From Candidatus Methylopumilus sp. (lineage in GTDB: Bacteria; Pseudomonadota; Gammaproteobacteria; Burkholderiales; Methylophilaceae), in NCBI GenBank assembly GCA_009693175.1, contig SHXT01000004.1, positions 1 through 64,000 of the forward strand: a stretch of DNA of 64,000 nt. The letters are read 5' to 3'. The translations under genes were made by a program, and so were the position numbers. Shown in pieces: positions 39,390 through 49,843 of this stretch (position 1 is its first letter; every line of letters starts with the position of its first letter). The notes beneath the pieces were generated by a model. The model did no database searches, was not told where the DNA came from, and saw only the letters and a program-made list of their open reading frames with translations.

Positions 39390-40727
39390 ATGCGAGACGA
39401 CACCAAACCTAAAAAAAAAATATTACTCGCTACAATAGAGAATATTGATCAAGAAGGTAGGGGCGTTACTCATGTTGAAGGTAAAGCTATTTTTGTTGAA
39501 GGCGCCCTTCAGGGAGAGATTGTAGAATGCGAATCCTATGTTAGAAAATCAACATATGAAATTGCTTTTATAAAAAGAGTCATAAAGCAATCTAATTTAA
39601 GAGTCAAACCTAAGTGTGATCACTTTAATCTCTGTGGTGGTTGCTCCATGCAGCATTTCGAATTTCAAGCTCAGATTGCAGCAAAGCAAAGAGTATTTGA
39701 AAATACATTATCGCGCATTGGAAAAGTAAAGCCAGAAACTTTATTGACACCTCTTGCGGGACCTTCCTGGAATTATCGATACAAAGGCCGCTTAAGAGTT
39801 AAGTTCGTTGTTAAGAAAAACAAAGCGCTTGTAGGGTTTAATGAAAAAAGAACGCATTTCATTGCTGATATTTCAAGTTGTGAAGTCCTACCTAAAAATC
39901 TATCTGATATTTTGCCTAAGCTTAAAGACTTAATCACACAGCTTTCAATTAAAGATAAAATTCCTCAAATCGAATTTGCTGCTGATCAAAACCATCTTGT
40001 ATTAGTGTTAAGAATACTAGACGTATTGAATGTTAACGATGAAGCTCTTTTAAACACATTCTCATCTCAACATCCTGTGCAATTTTGGACACAGTCAAAA
40101 GGGCCTGACACTATTAAGCCTTTATCAAAAAAGGATGACGTAAAGCTTTCTTATACTTTAAAAGAATTTGAACTTCAATTTAATTTCATGCCTTATGATT
40201 TTACACAAATCAATCCTTTTATTAATCAGGTTTTAGTTAGAAGGGCTATGAGTCTATTAAAACCTTCTAAAGATGATCAGATTTTTGATTTTTTTTGTGG
40301 CTTAGGAAATTTCACATTACCAATTGCGACATTTGGTGCAAAGGTCACAGGTATTGAAGGTTCGGTATCACTTTTAGAAAGAGCGAAACAATGCCGCGAT
40401 GAAAATCACTTAGACGACCTTGTTGATTATCAATGTATAAATTTATTTGAAATTACTAAAGAATTATTATTAAAATTAGGCAAAGCAAATAAATGGCTTA
40501 TTGATCCGCCAAGAGATGGCGCATTTCAATTACTTCAACTCATTGATGATGAAATTAATCCTTTAGCTATTGTTTATGTATCGTGTAACCCAGCTACTTT
40601 AGCAAGAGATGCTCAAATATTGGTGAATGAGAAAGGTTACAAATTTGATAAAGCTGGTATTGTTAATATGTTTCCACATACATCACATGTCGAATCGGTT
40701 GCCTTATTTTTAAAAACGGAATCTTAA
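39390..40727 (+). CDS. rlmD: 23S rRNA (uracil-1939-C5)-methyltransferase
   Basis: SAM-dependent methyltransferase of 445 residues. A TRAM domain occupies about 8-70, followed by the iron-sulfur cysteines in KCDHFNLCGGCSMQHF (about 75-90). The SAM motif is DFFCGLGNFTLP (about 305-316), and the catalytic cysteine is in YVSCNPATLARD. The four-cysteine cluster and TRAM domain separate RlmD (RumA) from TrmA. Confidence 0.94.
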   Translation: MRDDTKPKKKILLATIENIDQEGRGVTHVEGKAIFVEGALQGEIVECESYVRKSTYEIAFIKRVIKQSNLRVKPKCDHFNLCGGCSMQHFEFQAQIAAKQRVFENTLSRIGKVKPETLLTPLAGPSWNYRYKGRLRVKFVVKKNKALVGFNEKRTHFIADISSCEVLPKNLSDILPKLKDLITQLSIKDKIPQIEFAADQNHLVLVLRILDVLNVNDEALLNTFSSQHPVQFWTQSKGPDTIKPLSKKDDVKLSYTLKEFELQFNFMPYDFTQINPFINQVLVRRAMSLLKPSKDDQIFDFFCGLGNFTLPIATFGAKVTGIEGSVSLLERAKQCRDENHLDDLVDYQCINLFEITKELLLKLGKANKWLIDPPRDGAFQLLQLIDDEINPLAIVYVSCNPATLARDAQILVNEKGYKFDKAGIVNMFPHTSHVESVALFLKTES

Positions 40728-40741
40728 AAAATCATTTAACT

Positions 40742-41224
40742 ATGTATATTAAAATTTCAATCTTAGAACAGAAGCTTTTTTTATATCGCGATGACAATAC
40801 ATTAAAAAGTTCTTTTATTGTGTCTACCGCAGAAAAAGGGGCAGGCCAAAATAAAGGTAGCTTCTGTACACCTTTAGGTCAACATATCGTTCGTGCAAAA
40901 ATTGGTAAAGATTTGCCTATTTATTCTCAATTTGTTGGTAGAAGGCCTGCGGGGAAAATATGGAACCCATCAATGTCAGGATTAAGCTCAAAAGAGGATT
41001 GGATTTTAACTCGCATACTCTGGCTTTCAGGTCTCGAGGTGGGATTTAATCGTTTAGGCGATCAAGATACGATGCAGCGCTTTATATATATTCATGGGAC
41101 TGATGATAAAATTCATTTAGGTAAGCCTACATCGCATGGATGTATTCGCATGGATAATCAAGACATCATAGAGTTATTTGATCAAATTCATATTGGTGAT
41201 CAAGTGTTAATCAGTGAGACTTAA
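40742..41224 (+). CDS. YkuD-family L,D-transpeptidase/carboxypeptidase without signal peptide
   Basis: A 160-residue protein that is essentially one YkuD domain. The catalytic motif is HGTDDKIHLGKPTSHGCIRM (about 120-139), with the nucleophile Cys in SHGCIRM. The N-terminus (MYIKISILEQKLFLYRDD) enters the domain directly with no signal peptide or lipobox, so the enzyme should be cytosolic. Signal-less YkuD proteins such as ElsL and LdcV act as L,D-carboxypeptidases in peptidoglycan recycling. The nearby nagZ is also cytosolic and recycling-related, so this role is a reasonable inference. Confidence 0.88.
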   Translation: MYIKISILEQKLFLYRDDNTLKSSFIVSTAEKGAGQNKGSFCTPLGQHIVRAKIGKDLPIYSQFVGRRPAGKIWNPSMSGLSSKEDWILTRILWLSGLEVGFNRLGDQDTMQRFIYIHGTDDKIHLGKPTSHGCIRMDNQDIIELFDQIHIGDQVLISET

Positions 41225-41232
41225 TATCTTAT

Positions 41233-41931
41233 ATGTATAAAAATCAATACCGATATTACGACCTTGTCATGGCAGCTTTCGTCACAGTATTAATTACTTC
41301 TAATTTAATTGGCCCTGCGAAAATATCCCAAGTAGAGATCCCATTTTTTGGATCCCTTACCTTTGGTGCCGGCGTATTATTTTTCCCCATCTCTTTTATC
41401 TTTGGCGATATCTTAACTGAGGTCTATGGTTACGCTGCTTCAAGAAGAGTGATATGGGCAGGATTTATAGCGCTCGCTTTTGCATCATTCATGGCTTGGA
41501 TGATCGTTGCTCTTCCATCTGCCCCTTTTTGGCACAATCAAGATGCCTATGAAATTGCTTTTGGTTCAGCCTGGAGAGTTTCTTTAGCAAGTTTGATTGC
41601 TTTTGCAGCTGGCGAATTTGTAAATTCCTTTGTATTAGCAAAAATGAAAATTATGACAAAAGGAAAATATTTATGGAGCCGCACTATAGGCTCTACGATT
41701 GCAGGGGAAGCTATTGATTCTATCTTATTCTATCCATTGGCTTTTTATAATAGTGGCGTCATTCCAAATGACAAACTTATACTCGTCGTGTTCGCACAAT
41801 TTTTTGCAAAAACATTGGTAGAGATATTATTTACACCAGTTATTTATAAAATCATTTCTTTTTTAAAGAAAAAAGAAAATCTAGATTATTTCGATATACA
41901 CACTAACTTTAACCCTTTTATTTTTAAATAA
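41233..41931 (+). CDS. yhhQ: Queuosine precursor transporter (YhhQ/VUT family)
   Basis: A 232-residue inner-membrane protein with six transmembrane segments. Family blocks include SNLIGPAKIS near the start, FPISFIFGDILTEVYGYAASRRVIW (about 55-79) and RTIGSTIAGEAIDSILFYPLAF (about 154-175). Homologues import queuosine precursors (preQ0/preQ1) for tRNA modification. No que genes are nearby, so the organism may depend on salvage; that is inference. Confidence 0.9.
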   Translation: MYKNQYRYYDLVMAAFVTVLITSNLIGPAKISQVEIPFFGSLTFGAGVLFFPISFIFGDILTEVYGYAASRRVIWAGFIALAFASFMAWMIVALPSAPFWHNQDAYEIAFGSAWRVSLASLIAFAAGEFVNSFVLAKMKIMTKGKYLWSRTIGSTIAGEAIDSILFYPLAFYNSGVIPNDKLILVVFAQFFAKTLVEILFTPVIYKIISFLKKKENLDYFDIHTNFNPFIFK

Positions 41932-41952
41932 TATGAACAGTATTCAATAAAG

Positions 41953-42972
41953 ATGACAATGGGGCCATTAATGATTGACGTTGAAGGGCTCACTTTAACA
42001 AATGAGGATATCAAAAGAATTCAGCACCCTAAGGTAGGTGGCCTTATTTTATTTACGAGAAACTATCAAGACACTCATCAATTAAAAGCATTAACAGATA
42101 GTATTAGAAATATAAGAGGCCATGACTTCTTGATTGCTGTTGATCACGAAGGTGGACGTGTTCAAAGATTTAGAGATGGCTTTACTACAATTCCTGCAAT
42201 GCGAAAACTAGGTGAAATTTGGGATCAAGATTCTACAAAAGCCAATCACTTGGCTTTTTTAATTGGCCAAATTATTGCAACTGAATTAAGGGTGTTTGAT
42301 ATTGATTTTAGTTTTACACCTGTTTTAGATATTGATTACAGTGAAAGTACAGTGATTCGAGATAGAGCTTTACATGCAAATATTAAAGCTATTAAAGAAT
42401 TAGCAGCCCATCTTTTAGACGGCTTAAAAGAGGGTGGAATGCATGCTGTTGGAAAACACTTTCCCGGACATGGTTATATTAGAGAAGATTCACATTTGAG
42501 CATTTCCGAAGATACAAGAACACTTCATGAGATTGAATCAAAAGATATGAGTATTTTTTTATCACTTATAGAGCATGGGTTAAATGCGCTTATGCCATCT
42601 CATGTACTTTATTCTGCTGCAGATAATCTCCCCGCAGGGTTTTCTAAATTTTGGCTTAAAAATCAATTAAGAGAAAAGTTTAAATTTAAAGGCGCTATTT
42701 TTAGTGATGATATGAGTATGAAGGGCGCTATTTTAGGCAGTGAAATGAAGGATAGGGTTTTAAAGGCGCTAGAAGCTGGATGTGACATGGTTTTGTTATG
42801 TAATAGCCCTCATCTTGTAGATAAAGTGTTGTCTCAATTGAATTGGTCAATATCAAAGGAAAGTCTTGAAAGATTAAGGTCCATGAAAGGCTCTAAAGAT
42901 CCCGCTTTGGCCTTAAAAATGACCCAAGAAAAGGGCTTTAAAGAGATGACGAGCCAAATTATGGCTATGTAA
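41953..42972 (+). CDS. nagZ: Beta-N-acetylhexosaminidase NagZ
   Basis: Cytosolic family 3 glycoside hydrolase that removes GlcNAc from recycled anhydro-muropeptides. The 339 residues include AVDHEGGRVQRFRDGFT, the catalytic-loop motif KHFPGHGYIREDSHLSIS with the conserved His-Asp pair, and the nucleophile aspartate in FSDDMSMKGA. An ATG two codons downstream (41959) is an alternative start. Its neighbour is the cytosolic YkuD enzyme two genes upstream. Confidence 0.94.
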   Translation: MTMGPLMIDVEGLTLTNEDIKRIQHPKVGGLILFTRNYQDTHQLKALTDSIRNIRGHDFLIAVDHEGGRVQRFRDGFTTIPAMRKLGEIWDQDSTKANHLAFLIGQIIATELRVFDIDFSFTPVLDIDYSESTVIRDRALHANIKAIKELAAHLLDGLKEGGMHAVGKHFPGHGYIREDSHLSISEDTRTLHEIESKDMSIFLSLIEHGLNALMPSHVLYSAADNLPAGFSKFWLKNQLREKFKFKGAIFSDDMSMKGAILGSEMKDRVLKALEAGCDMVLLCNSPHLVDKVLSQLNWSISKESLERLRSMKGSKDPALALKMTQEKGFKEMTSQIMAM

Positions 42973-43054
42973 AATAATTTAAATGAATATTGAAACTATT
43001 TCGTAAGTTATATATTCTAACAAGTGTATTAAAAACTTTTTAAGAGGAAAACAT

Positions 43055-43741
43055 ATGGAAGAAAATATAAGAGTCGTAGGCCAGTCGCAATCAGCATTAG
43101 CGACGAATAAAGTACTAAGAAATACTTATGCTTTACTTGGTTTATCACTTATCCCAACGACCATTGGTGCATACATCGGCATGAGCATGAACTTTTTATT
43201 TGCTCAACAGCACCCATTTATGTTTGCCATGATGCTTTTGGCAGGTATGTTTGGTTTATTTTTTGCAATACAAGCAAATCGCAATAATAGTGTAGGTGTT
43301 GTTCTATTATTAGCACTTACATTATTTTTAGGCGTGATGTTAGGGCCAATATTACAAGTCGCTTTTCATTTAGGTAATGGCGCACAAATCGTTAGTCTTG
43401 CTGCCGGTGGTACAGCTACTATATTTTTAACGTTAGCAACGATCGCAACAACGACTAAAAAAGACTTTAGCTTTATGGGAAAATTTTTGATGATTGGTAT
43501 CGTTCTTCTCATCTTAGCTTCCCTAGCTAATTTCTTTTTTCAAGTTCCAGCGATGGCTTTAGCTTTATCAGGTGTTGCAGTGTTATTATTTTCTGGATTT
43601 ATACTCTACGATGTGAGTCGTATTGTAAATGGCGGAGAAACAAATTACATTATGGCAACTCTTGCACTTTATATGAACATTTATAACTTGTTTGTAAATC
43701 TGCTTCAGTTGTTAATGGCCATTATAGGCAACAGAGATTAA
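43055..43741 (+). CDS. yccA: Bax inhibitor-1/YccA family membrane protein
   Basis: A 228-residue inner-membrane protein with seven hydrophobic segments, starting after a short polar region (RVVGQSQSALATNKVLRNTYALLG). The family signature is the C-terminal ILYDVSRIVNGGETNYIMATLALYMNIYNLFVNLLQLL region. YccA interacts with FtsH in E. coli. A strong ribosome binding site (AGAGG) precedes the ATG. It ends at a terminator. Confidence 0.92.
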   Translation: MEENIRVVGQSQSALATNKVLRNTYALLGLSLIPTTIGAYIGMSMNFLFAQQHPFMFAMMLLAGMFGLFFAIQANRNNSVGVVLLLALTLFLGVMLGPILQVAFHLGNGAQIVSLAAGGTATIFLTLATIATTTKKDFSFMGKFLMIGIVLLILASLANFFFQVPAMALALSGVAVLLFSGFILYDVSRIVNGGETNYIMATLALYMNIYNLFVNLLQLLMAIIGNRD

Positions 43742-43757
43742 GGTTTATTTAAGCTAC

Positions 43758-43787
43758 AAAAAAGCCGTAGTTATCTACGGCTTTTTT
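43758..43787. terminator. Bidirectional terminator shared by yccA and tadA
   Basis: AAAAAAGCCGTAG (43758-43770) and CTACGGCTTTTTT (43775-43787) pair around TTAT. U tracts appear on both strands, so it can stop yccA on the plus strand and tadA on the minus strand. The tadA stop codon (43777-43775) lies in one arm of the hairpin. Confidence 0.88.
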
Positions 43788-44236
43788 CTTTTTGACAAAA
43801 AGAAATCTTTTAGTATCTGACCGCATTTCTTTTCAAGAACACCACCAAAGGCTTTGGTATGGTGATTTATTTTTTTAATATCTAGTAAATTAATTACACT
43901 GCCACATGCACCTGTTTTTGGATCAGCGGCGCCGTAGATAATTTTTTTAATACGAGCATGTTGAATAGCACCAATACACATCGCACATGGCTCCAAAGTT
44001 ACATAAATAGAACAGTCATTAAGTCTATAATTTTTAATTTTTTTAGCTGCTGATCTTATAGCTTTAATTTCTGCATGAGCAGTGGGGTCATTATTCAATA
44101 TACATGCATTCATTCCCTTGCTAATAACTTTTCCATTTTTCACAATAACAGCACCAACAGGTACTTCATTATTTAATTCAGCTTTACGGGCTAAATTTAA
44201 AGCAATTTGCATAAATTCTAAATCTTCATTAGCCAT
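43775..44236 (-). CDS. tadA: tRNA-specific adenosine deaminase TadA
   Basis: Zinc enzyme that converts the wobble adenosine of tRNA-Arg(ACG) to inosine. The 153 residues contain the metal and proton-shuttle motif HAEIKAI (about 54-60) and the PCAMCIGAI motif (about 83-91) with two zinc cysteines. Length fits TadA. The stop codon falls in the terminator hairpin. Confidence 0.94.
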   Translation of the reverse strand: MANEDLEFMQIALNLARKAELNNEVPVGAVIVKNGKVISKGMNACILNNDPTAHAEIKAIRSAAKKIKNYRLNDCSIYVTLEPCAMCIGAIQHARIKKIIYGAADPKTGACGSVINLLDIKKINHHTKAFGGVLEKKCGQILKDFFLSKRKKP

Positions 44237-44244
44237 GAAGATTT

Positions 44245-44712
44245 TTATTTCTTTGTTAATTCAGGGATGGTTTTTTTGAAGCGCAGTACAAGAATATAAA
44301 GAACACCCATAAGAAATGCACCCCCCACCCAAATACTAACTTCTTCAAATCCAGGCGTTGCATCTTGAACTGGAAGCACAATAAGTTTTCTAAGAAAAAG
44401 CACCATAACAACTTCAATGAATGTTTCAACTTCCAACTTACTTCCATTAAGATAGCGCATTTCAGCAGAAATAAGAGCAGATATAGACCATAAAAGCATT
44501 AATGTGCCTAAAGCATGAATAAAACCATGAATGAGATTGTTAGCATGAGCTGCTACGTTAATTTCTGCAAAAAAAAGCCAAGTAAACATAATGATTGAAG
44601 TCGCTAAAGCTAATCCGATAATAATATGAGCAAAGCCATTTAGATAAAGCATGGCTTTAATGGCAAATCGATTAATACCTTTGAATTCAGAAGGAAGTTC
44701 ATTTTGAATCAT
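44245..44712 (-). CDS. PsiE-like phosphate-starvation-inducible family membrane protein
   Basis: A 155-residue protein with four transmembrane segments (about 20-45, 60-80, 95-115, 125-145). The segment ISAEMRYLNGSKLEVETFIEVVMVLFLRKLIVLP resembles the PsiE domain, where an R-K-x-I-V-L motif is conserved. The frame can be read from 44751, but the ATG at 44712 has an AAGGA ribosome binding site seven bases upstream, so the shorter form is chosen. The function is unknown. Confidence 0.75.
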   Translation of the reverse strand: MIQNELPSEFKGINRFAIKAMLYLNGFAHIIIGLALATSIIMFTWLFFAEINVAAHANNLIHGFIHALGTLMLLWSISALISAEMRYLNGSKLEVETFIEVVMVLFLRKLIVLPVQDATPGFEEVSIWVGGAFLMGVLYILVLRFKKTIPELTKK

Positions 44713-44812
44713 AATGTGATCCTTAATAATTAAATTTGAATGAAGTGACAACTATCTTTATTATAGTTACAACTTTAAATATAAAGATATTTTTTGAGAA
44801 AAATTCTTAACT

Positions 44813-45409
44813 ATGAAAAAAACAGCCATTACTGAGCAACCTATTCATCCTGTTTTAGCTGAACGATGGAGCTCCAGAGCCTATAATCCTTACAAGCTAA
44901 TTACCGACGAATTTATTTTGTCGCTTATGGAAGCTGCACGATGGAGCCCATCTTGCATGGGGGATCAGCCATGGCAATTTATTATTTTTAATAAAAAAGA
45001 TGCAACTCAATGGACTCAGGCGCTTAATTGTTTATCTATTGGGAATCAGAATTGGGCGATGGATGCATCACTATTGATTTTGTCATGTGCCAATAAAAAT
45101 TTTTCGCATAACGATAAGGTGAATCGTTGGAGTCAGCATGATACAGGGGCAGCTTGTGAGAATATATGTCTTCAAGCGACTAGTTTAGGAATGCAGGCTC
45201 ATCAAATGGGTGGTTTTGATGTTGAAAAATCTAGACAATCATTCCAAATTCCAAGCCAATATGATTTAATGTCGTTTATTGCAATTGGATATCCATTGGC
45301 GATAGAAGAAATTAAGGGTGAATTACTAAATAGAGAAAAAGAAGCTAGAAAACGTAAGCCACTTAGGGAGATTTTTTATATAAATTCTTGGGGTGTGCAA
45401 TCGCTGTAA
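44813..45409 (+). CDS. Nitroreductase family FMN oxidoreductase
   Basis: A 198-residue nitroreductase-fold flavoenzyme. RWSSRAYNPYKLITDEFILSLMEAARWSPS (about 19-48) is the usual FMN-binding N-terminal block, followed by GDQPWQFIIF and HDTGAACENICLQATSLGMQAHQMGGFD in the second half. Members reduce nitro compounds, quinones or flavins, and the physiological substrate is not evident. The gene and the thioredoxin after it are plus-strand genes between minus-strand neighbours. Confidence 0.88.
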   Translation: MKKTAITEQPIHPVLAERWSSRAYNPYKLITDEFILSLMEAARWSPSCMGDQPWQFIIFNKKDATQWTQALNCLSIGNQNWAMDASLLILSCANKNFSHNDKVNRWSQHDTGAACENICLQATSLGMQAHQMGGFDVEKSRQSFQIPSQYDLMSFIAIGYPLAIEEIKGELLNREKEARKRKPLREIFYINSWGVQSL

Positions 45410-45436
45410 TTTTTTTAATTAATATTAGGATGTCAA

Positions 45437-45826
45437 TTGGCAACATTAAAACTAACAAAAAAAAATTTTAAAAAAGTAATTGAAGAGAATAATTTTGTCA
45501 TTGTAGATTTTTGGGCTCCATGGTGTGAGCCTTGCGTTGAATTTACTCCTATATTTACAGCTGCTTCAGAAAAATATAAAGATATTGTTTTTGGTATGGT
45601 AGATATTGAAGAAAATCCTGAAATTGGCGAGTACTTTCAAGTAGAAAAAATTCCCGGCCTTCTCGTTATAAGAGAGCAAGCAGGTATTCATACTCAAATT
45701 GGTCAAATAGGAACGCCTGCATTTGATGAAATTATCAAATGGGCTAAAGAGTACGATATGTCAACAGTCCGAGATTATTATGGAAAAGAAGCCAAAGACG
45801 AATTTAAGGTTGCCCAAGGAAAGTAG
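45437..45826 (+). CDS. Thioredoxin-family protein with WCEPC active site
   Basis: A 129-residue cytosolic thioredoxin fold. The active site is WAPWCEPCVEF with Cys30 and Cys33, a Glu replacing the Gly of the canonical WCGPC. The cis-proline region is KIPGLLV and a C-terminal extension of about 25 charged residues follows. The start is TTG at 45437 with an AGGA ribosome binding site at 45427-45430; no ATG precedes the conserved core. The 3' end overlaps the convergent nlpD gene by 23 bases. Confidence 0.88.
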   Translation: MATLKLTKKNFKKVIEENNFVIVDFWAPWCEPCVEFTPIFTAASEKYKDIVFGMVDIEENPEIGEYFQVEKIPGLLVIREQAGIHTQIGQIGTPAFDEIIKWAKEYDMSTVRDYYGKEAKDEFKVAQGK

Positions 45827-46769
45827 TAGGATCTACTGATTGACCTTGTTTCCTGATTTCAAAGTGTAGTTTAATTTTATCGCTCCCAGAATCACCCATC
45901 GTAGCAATTTTCTGACCTTTAGTAATAACCTGGCCTTCTTTAACAAGAAGTTCTTTGTTATGTGCATACACTGATAAATAAGCGTTGTTGTGTTTAATAA
46001 TCACAAGCTTTCCATAGCCTTTAAGATCTTCGCCACTATATATAACCTTGCCTGAAGCTGCAGCTTTAATTTCTTGCCCCGCAATACCAATAATATCAAC
46101 ACCCTTTTGCCCCGCTGATTCATTAAAAAGATTTTCTAGCTTTCCTTTAGCAGGCCATTGCCAATCAACTTTGTCTTCAATTATTGCAACAGGTATATTT
46201 TCTTTTTGACTGGGAGAAGCTACATTTTTTATGGGTTGATTTTGCGAGGGTATTTTACGGTTATAAAGTTCATCGGCATACTTTTCTCTATAAGCTTTAG
46301 GGGTATCAATATTTAAAATATCACCAGGTGTAGGTTTTATTTGTGTTTGAGTATCTGTAATAGTTTCTTCATCCTTTTTTAAAGGAGCAGTTACCACATC
46401 TTCATTCTTTTTAATCTCATTTGAAGTGACGACCGGGTTATTCGTTTTAACTTGGTTAAATTTTATTTTTTCACCTACTTTAATTGTATAAGGTTCTTTA
46501 ATGTCATTAGCTTGAGCCACTTCTTTGTAGTAAAAGCCACAATCTAAGCTGATACTAAAAAGTGTATCTCCTTGCTTCACGACATATACGTCAGGACAAG
46601 GCTGATTAGGATCTCTTTTAACTTTTGCTACGGATTTATTTTTTTGTAAAGAGCTTGATTTGTTATCTGAAGGTAATTTTTTTTCAATAACAGGTGCAGG
46701 CACATTAGATGCGCAGCCTGCAACTAAAGATAGTAAAAAAATGTAAATAATAAGCAAAGTTAATTTCAT
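45804..46769 (-). CDS. nlpD: NlpD-like lipoprotein with LysM and degenerate LytM domains
   Basis: An outer-membrane lipoprotein (LVAGC lipobox, Cys19). A LysM domain occupies about 60-105 ([17 protein letters not shown]) and a LytM/M23 domain about 215-318. The first zinc histidine is replaced (GQKGVDIIG) and the HLHFE motif is KLHFEI, so it is probably a non-enzymatic amidase activator, as E. coli NlpD is for AmiC. The gene starts four bases inside surE. The pcm gene often between surE and nlpD is absent. Confidence 0.92.
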   Translation of the reverse strand: MKLTLLIIYIFLLSLVAGCASNVPAPVIEKKLPSDNKSSSLQKNKSVAKVKRDPNQPCPDVYVVKQGDTLFSISLDCGFYYKEVAQANDIKEPYTIKVGEKIKFNQVKTNNPVVTSNEIKKNEDVVTAPLKKDEETITDTQTQIKPTPGDILNIDTPKAYREKYADELYNRKIPSQNQPIKNVASPSQKENIPVAIIEDKVDWQWPAKGKLENLFNESAGQKGVDIIGIAGQEIKAAASGKVIYSGEDLKGYGKLVIIKHNNAYLSVYAHNKELLVKEGQVITKGQKIATMGDSGSDKIKLHFEIRKQGQSVDPTTFLGQP

Positions 46770-47515
46770 TTGAAATTATCCATCCATATTTGTAACTCAT
46801 TCATTTGGGCATGTTTTGTAAGGTCTGCATGTATTGGAGATATTGAAACAAAGCCATGGCTTACTGAGTAGAAATCAGTGCCTTCTCCACCATCGTTAGG
46901 TAGTCCAGCTGCACCAACCCAATATAATGTTTTTCCATCCGAATCTTTTGTTTTAGTTACTGGTTCTGCTTTATGTCTTTTACCAAGCCTTGTAATTTGA
47001 ATACCTTTAATTTCCTTTAGTGGAATATCAGGCACATTGATATTAAGTAACATTGTATTTTTAGATTTATTTTTTTGATAATGCAAAATAAGATCCGTTG
47101 TAATAGATGCAGCAGTTTCAAAATAGATTGCATCATGTTGTGACATTGATATTGCAAATGAAGGTATGTCTAGCAAATAACCTTCCATAGCTGCTGCTAC
47201 AGTTCCAGAATAAATTGTATCGTCGCCCATATTGGCACCATTATTGATGCCTGAAATAACCATGTCAGGGATTGTATCGAGCAATCCGGTAAGTGCCAAA
47301 TGAACGCAGTCAGTAGGCGTACCATTTACATAATAATAATTTTTTTCAACTTGATTAATTGTTAATGGGCGATCAAGTGTTAGTGAGTTGCTTGCACCAC
47401 TTCTATTTCTATCAGGTGCAACAATAGTCACATTTGCTATTTTTTTTAAATAGGTAGCAAGTGTTTTTAAACCAGGCGCATCATAACCGTCGTCATTAGA
47501 TAAAAGAATGTTCAT
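46766..47515 (-). CDS. surE: 5'/3'-nucleotidase SurE
   Basis: Metal-dependent survival protein that dephosphorylates nucleoside monophosphates. The 249 residues begin [16 protein letters not shown] with the metal aspartates, then [13 protein letters not shown] and [23 protein letters not shown]. Length fits the family. It starts two bases after the DUF2069 gene on the minus strand and overlaps nlpD. Confidence 0.95.
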   Translation of the reverse strand: MNILLSNDDGYDAPGLKTLATYLKKIANVTIVAPDRNRSGASNSLTLDRPLTINQVEKNYYYVNGTPTDCVHLALTGLLDTIPDMVISGINNGANMGDDTIYSGTVAAAMEGYLLDIPSFAISMSQHDAIYFETAASITTDLILHYQKNKSKNTMLLNINVPDIPLKEIKGIQITRLGKRHKAEPVTKTKDSDGKTLYWVGAAGLPNDGGEGTDFYSVSHGFVSISPIHADLTKHAQMNELQIWMDNFK

Positions 47516-47516
47516 A

Positions 47517-47852
47517 TTATTGACGACTGAGCCTTACATAAAATGTTGCACATATAAAAAATACTATAGTTAGAAATATTTCAAATAAGGCTATTCTAGA
47601 CGATAGACCAATATCAGAGTAGGACCTTACAGCACCTTCGATAAAATAAAGAAGTATGAACATACTCATCCATTGGTACGTATAAATTTTTCCTTTGAGA
47701 ATGTTAAATAATGGCAAAAGCAAAGGAATGGTCTTAAGAACTAACCATGAGCTATAATTTTTAAAAGGAGCTAAAAATAATTCCCATGAACATAAAAGTA
47801 AGATGAGCAAAATCAAACTGACTGAAGCTCCTAGTTGCAGATAATGTTTCAT
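47517..47852 (-). CDS. DUF2069 family membrane protein
   Basis: A 111-residue protein with four hydrophobic segments covering most of the sequence. The middle motif [24 protein letters not shown] matches DUF2069, a small inner-membrane family often found directly after wrbA in beta- and gammaproteobacteria, as here. It overlaps wrbA by four bases. No function is known. Confidence 0.85.
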   Translation of the reverse strand: MKHYLQLGASVSLILLILLLCSWELFLAPFKNYSSWLVLKTIPLLLPLFNILKGKIYTYQWMSMFILLYFIEGAVRSYSDIGLSSRIALFEIFLTIVFFICATFYVRLSRQ

Positions 47853-48441
47853 GTAGAAAGTTTTAGTGCTGTTTCAGCAAGCCGCTTACCCATAGCAATA
47901 CATATTTTTTTCTCATCTTCAGATATGGGGGCCTTATTAGATTCCCCAGCTACATGAGAAGGCCCATAAGGTGTGCCTCCTGTTTTGGTGCTGCTTAATT
48001 CTGGGACTGAATAAGGTACTCCAACAATCACCATACCTAGATGAAGGAGTGGCAGTTGCATACTAAGTAAAGTTGATTCATTGCCTCCATGGCTAGAGCC
48101 TGAGGAGGTAAATACACAGGCAGGTTTACCAATGAGTTTGCCATTCAACCATAAAGGAAGGGTGCTATCAATAAAATATTTTAAAGGTGCTGCCATATTT
48201 CCGAATCTTGTAGGGCTTCCCATGGCCAAACCTATACATTCTTCAAGATCTTTATGCTCAATATAAAGAGGACCATTATTAGGAATTGTATCTTCTAGAG
48301 ATTGGATGGCAGATGTAATTTTTGGGACGGTTCGAACTCTTGCTTTAGCTCCAGGAATAGATTCGATACCTCTAGCGATAAGCATAGCCATTTCACAAAC
48401 TGCACCATCATGGGAGTAATAAAGAACTAAAACTTCTTTCA

Positions 48442-48442
<1 letters not shown>
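47849..48442 (-). CDS. wrbA: NAD(P)H:quinone oxidoreductase, WrbA type
   Basis: Flavodoxin-like FMN protein of 197 residues that reduces quinones by two electrons. The FMN phosphate loop is YYSHDGAVCEMAM (about 7-19). GSPTRFGNMAAPLKYFIDST and FTSSGSSHGGNESTL are family landmarks. It begins one base from the purB stop (shared A in the ATG/TAA overlap) and precedes the DUF2069 gene. Confidence 0.93.
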
Positions 48443-49821
<1,379 letters not shown>

Positions 49822-49843
49822 CTATGAGATATATAGTGTTATT

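Noticed and set aside
44713-44751. Longer N-terminus for the PsiE-like protein
   Set aside because: The ATG at 44712 has an AAGGA ribosome binding site at normal spacing; the upstream start has none.
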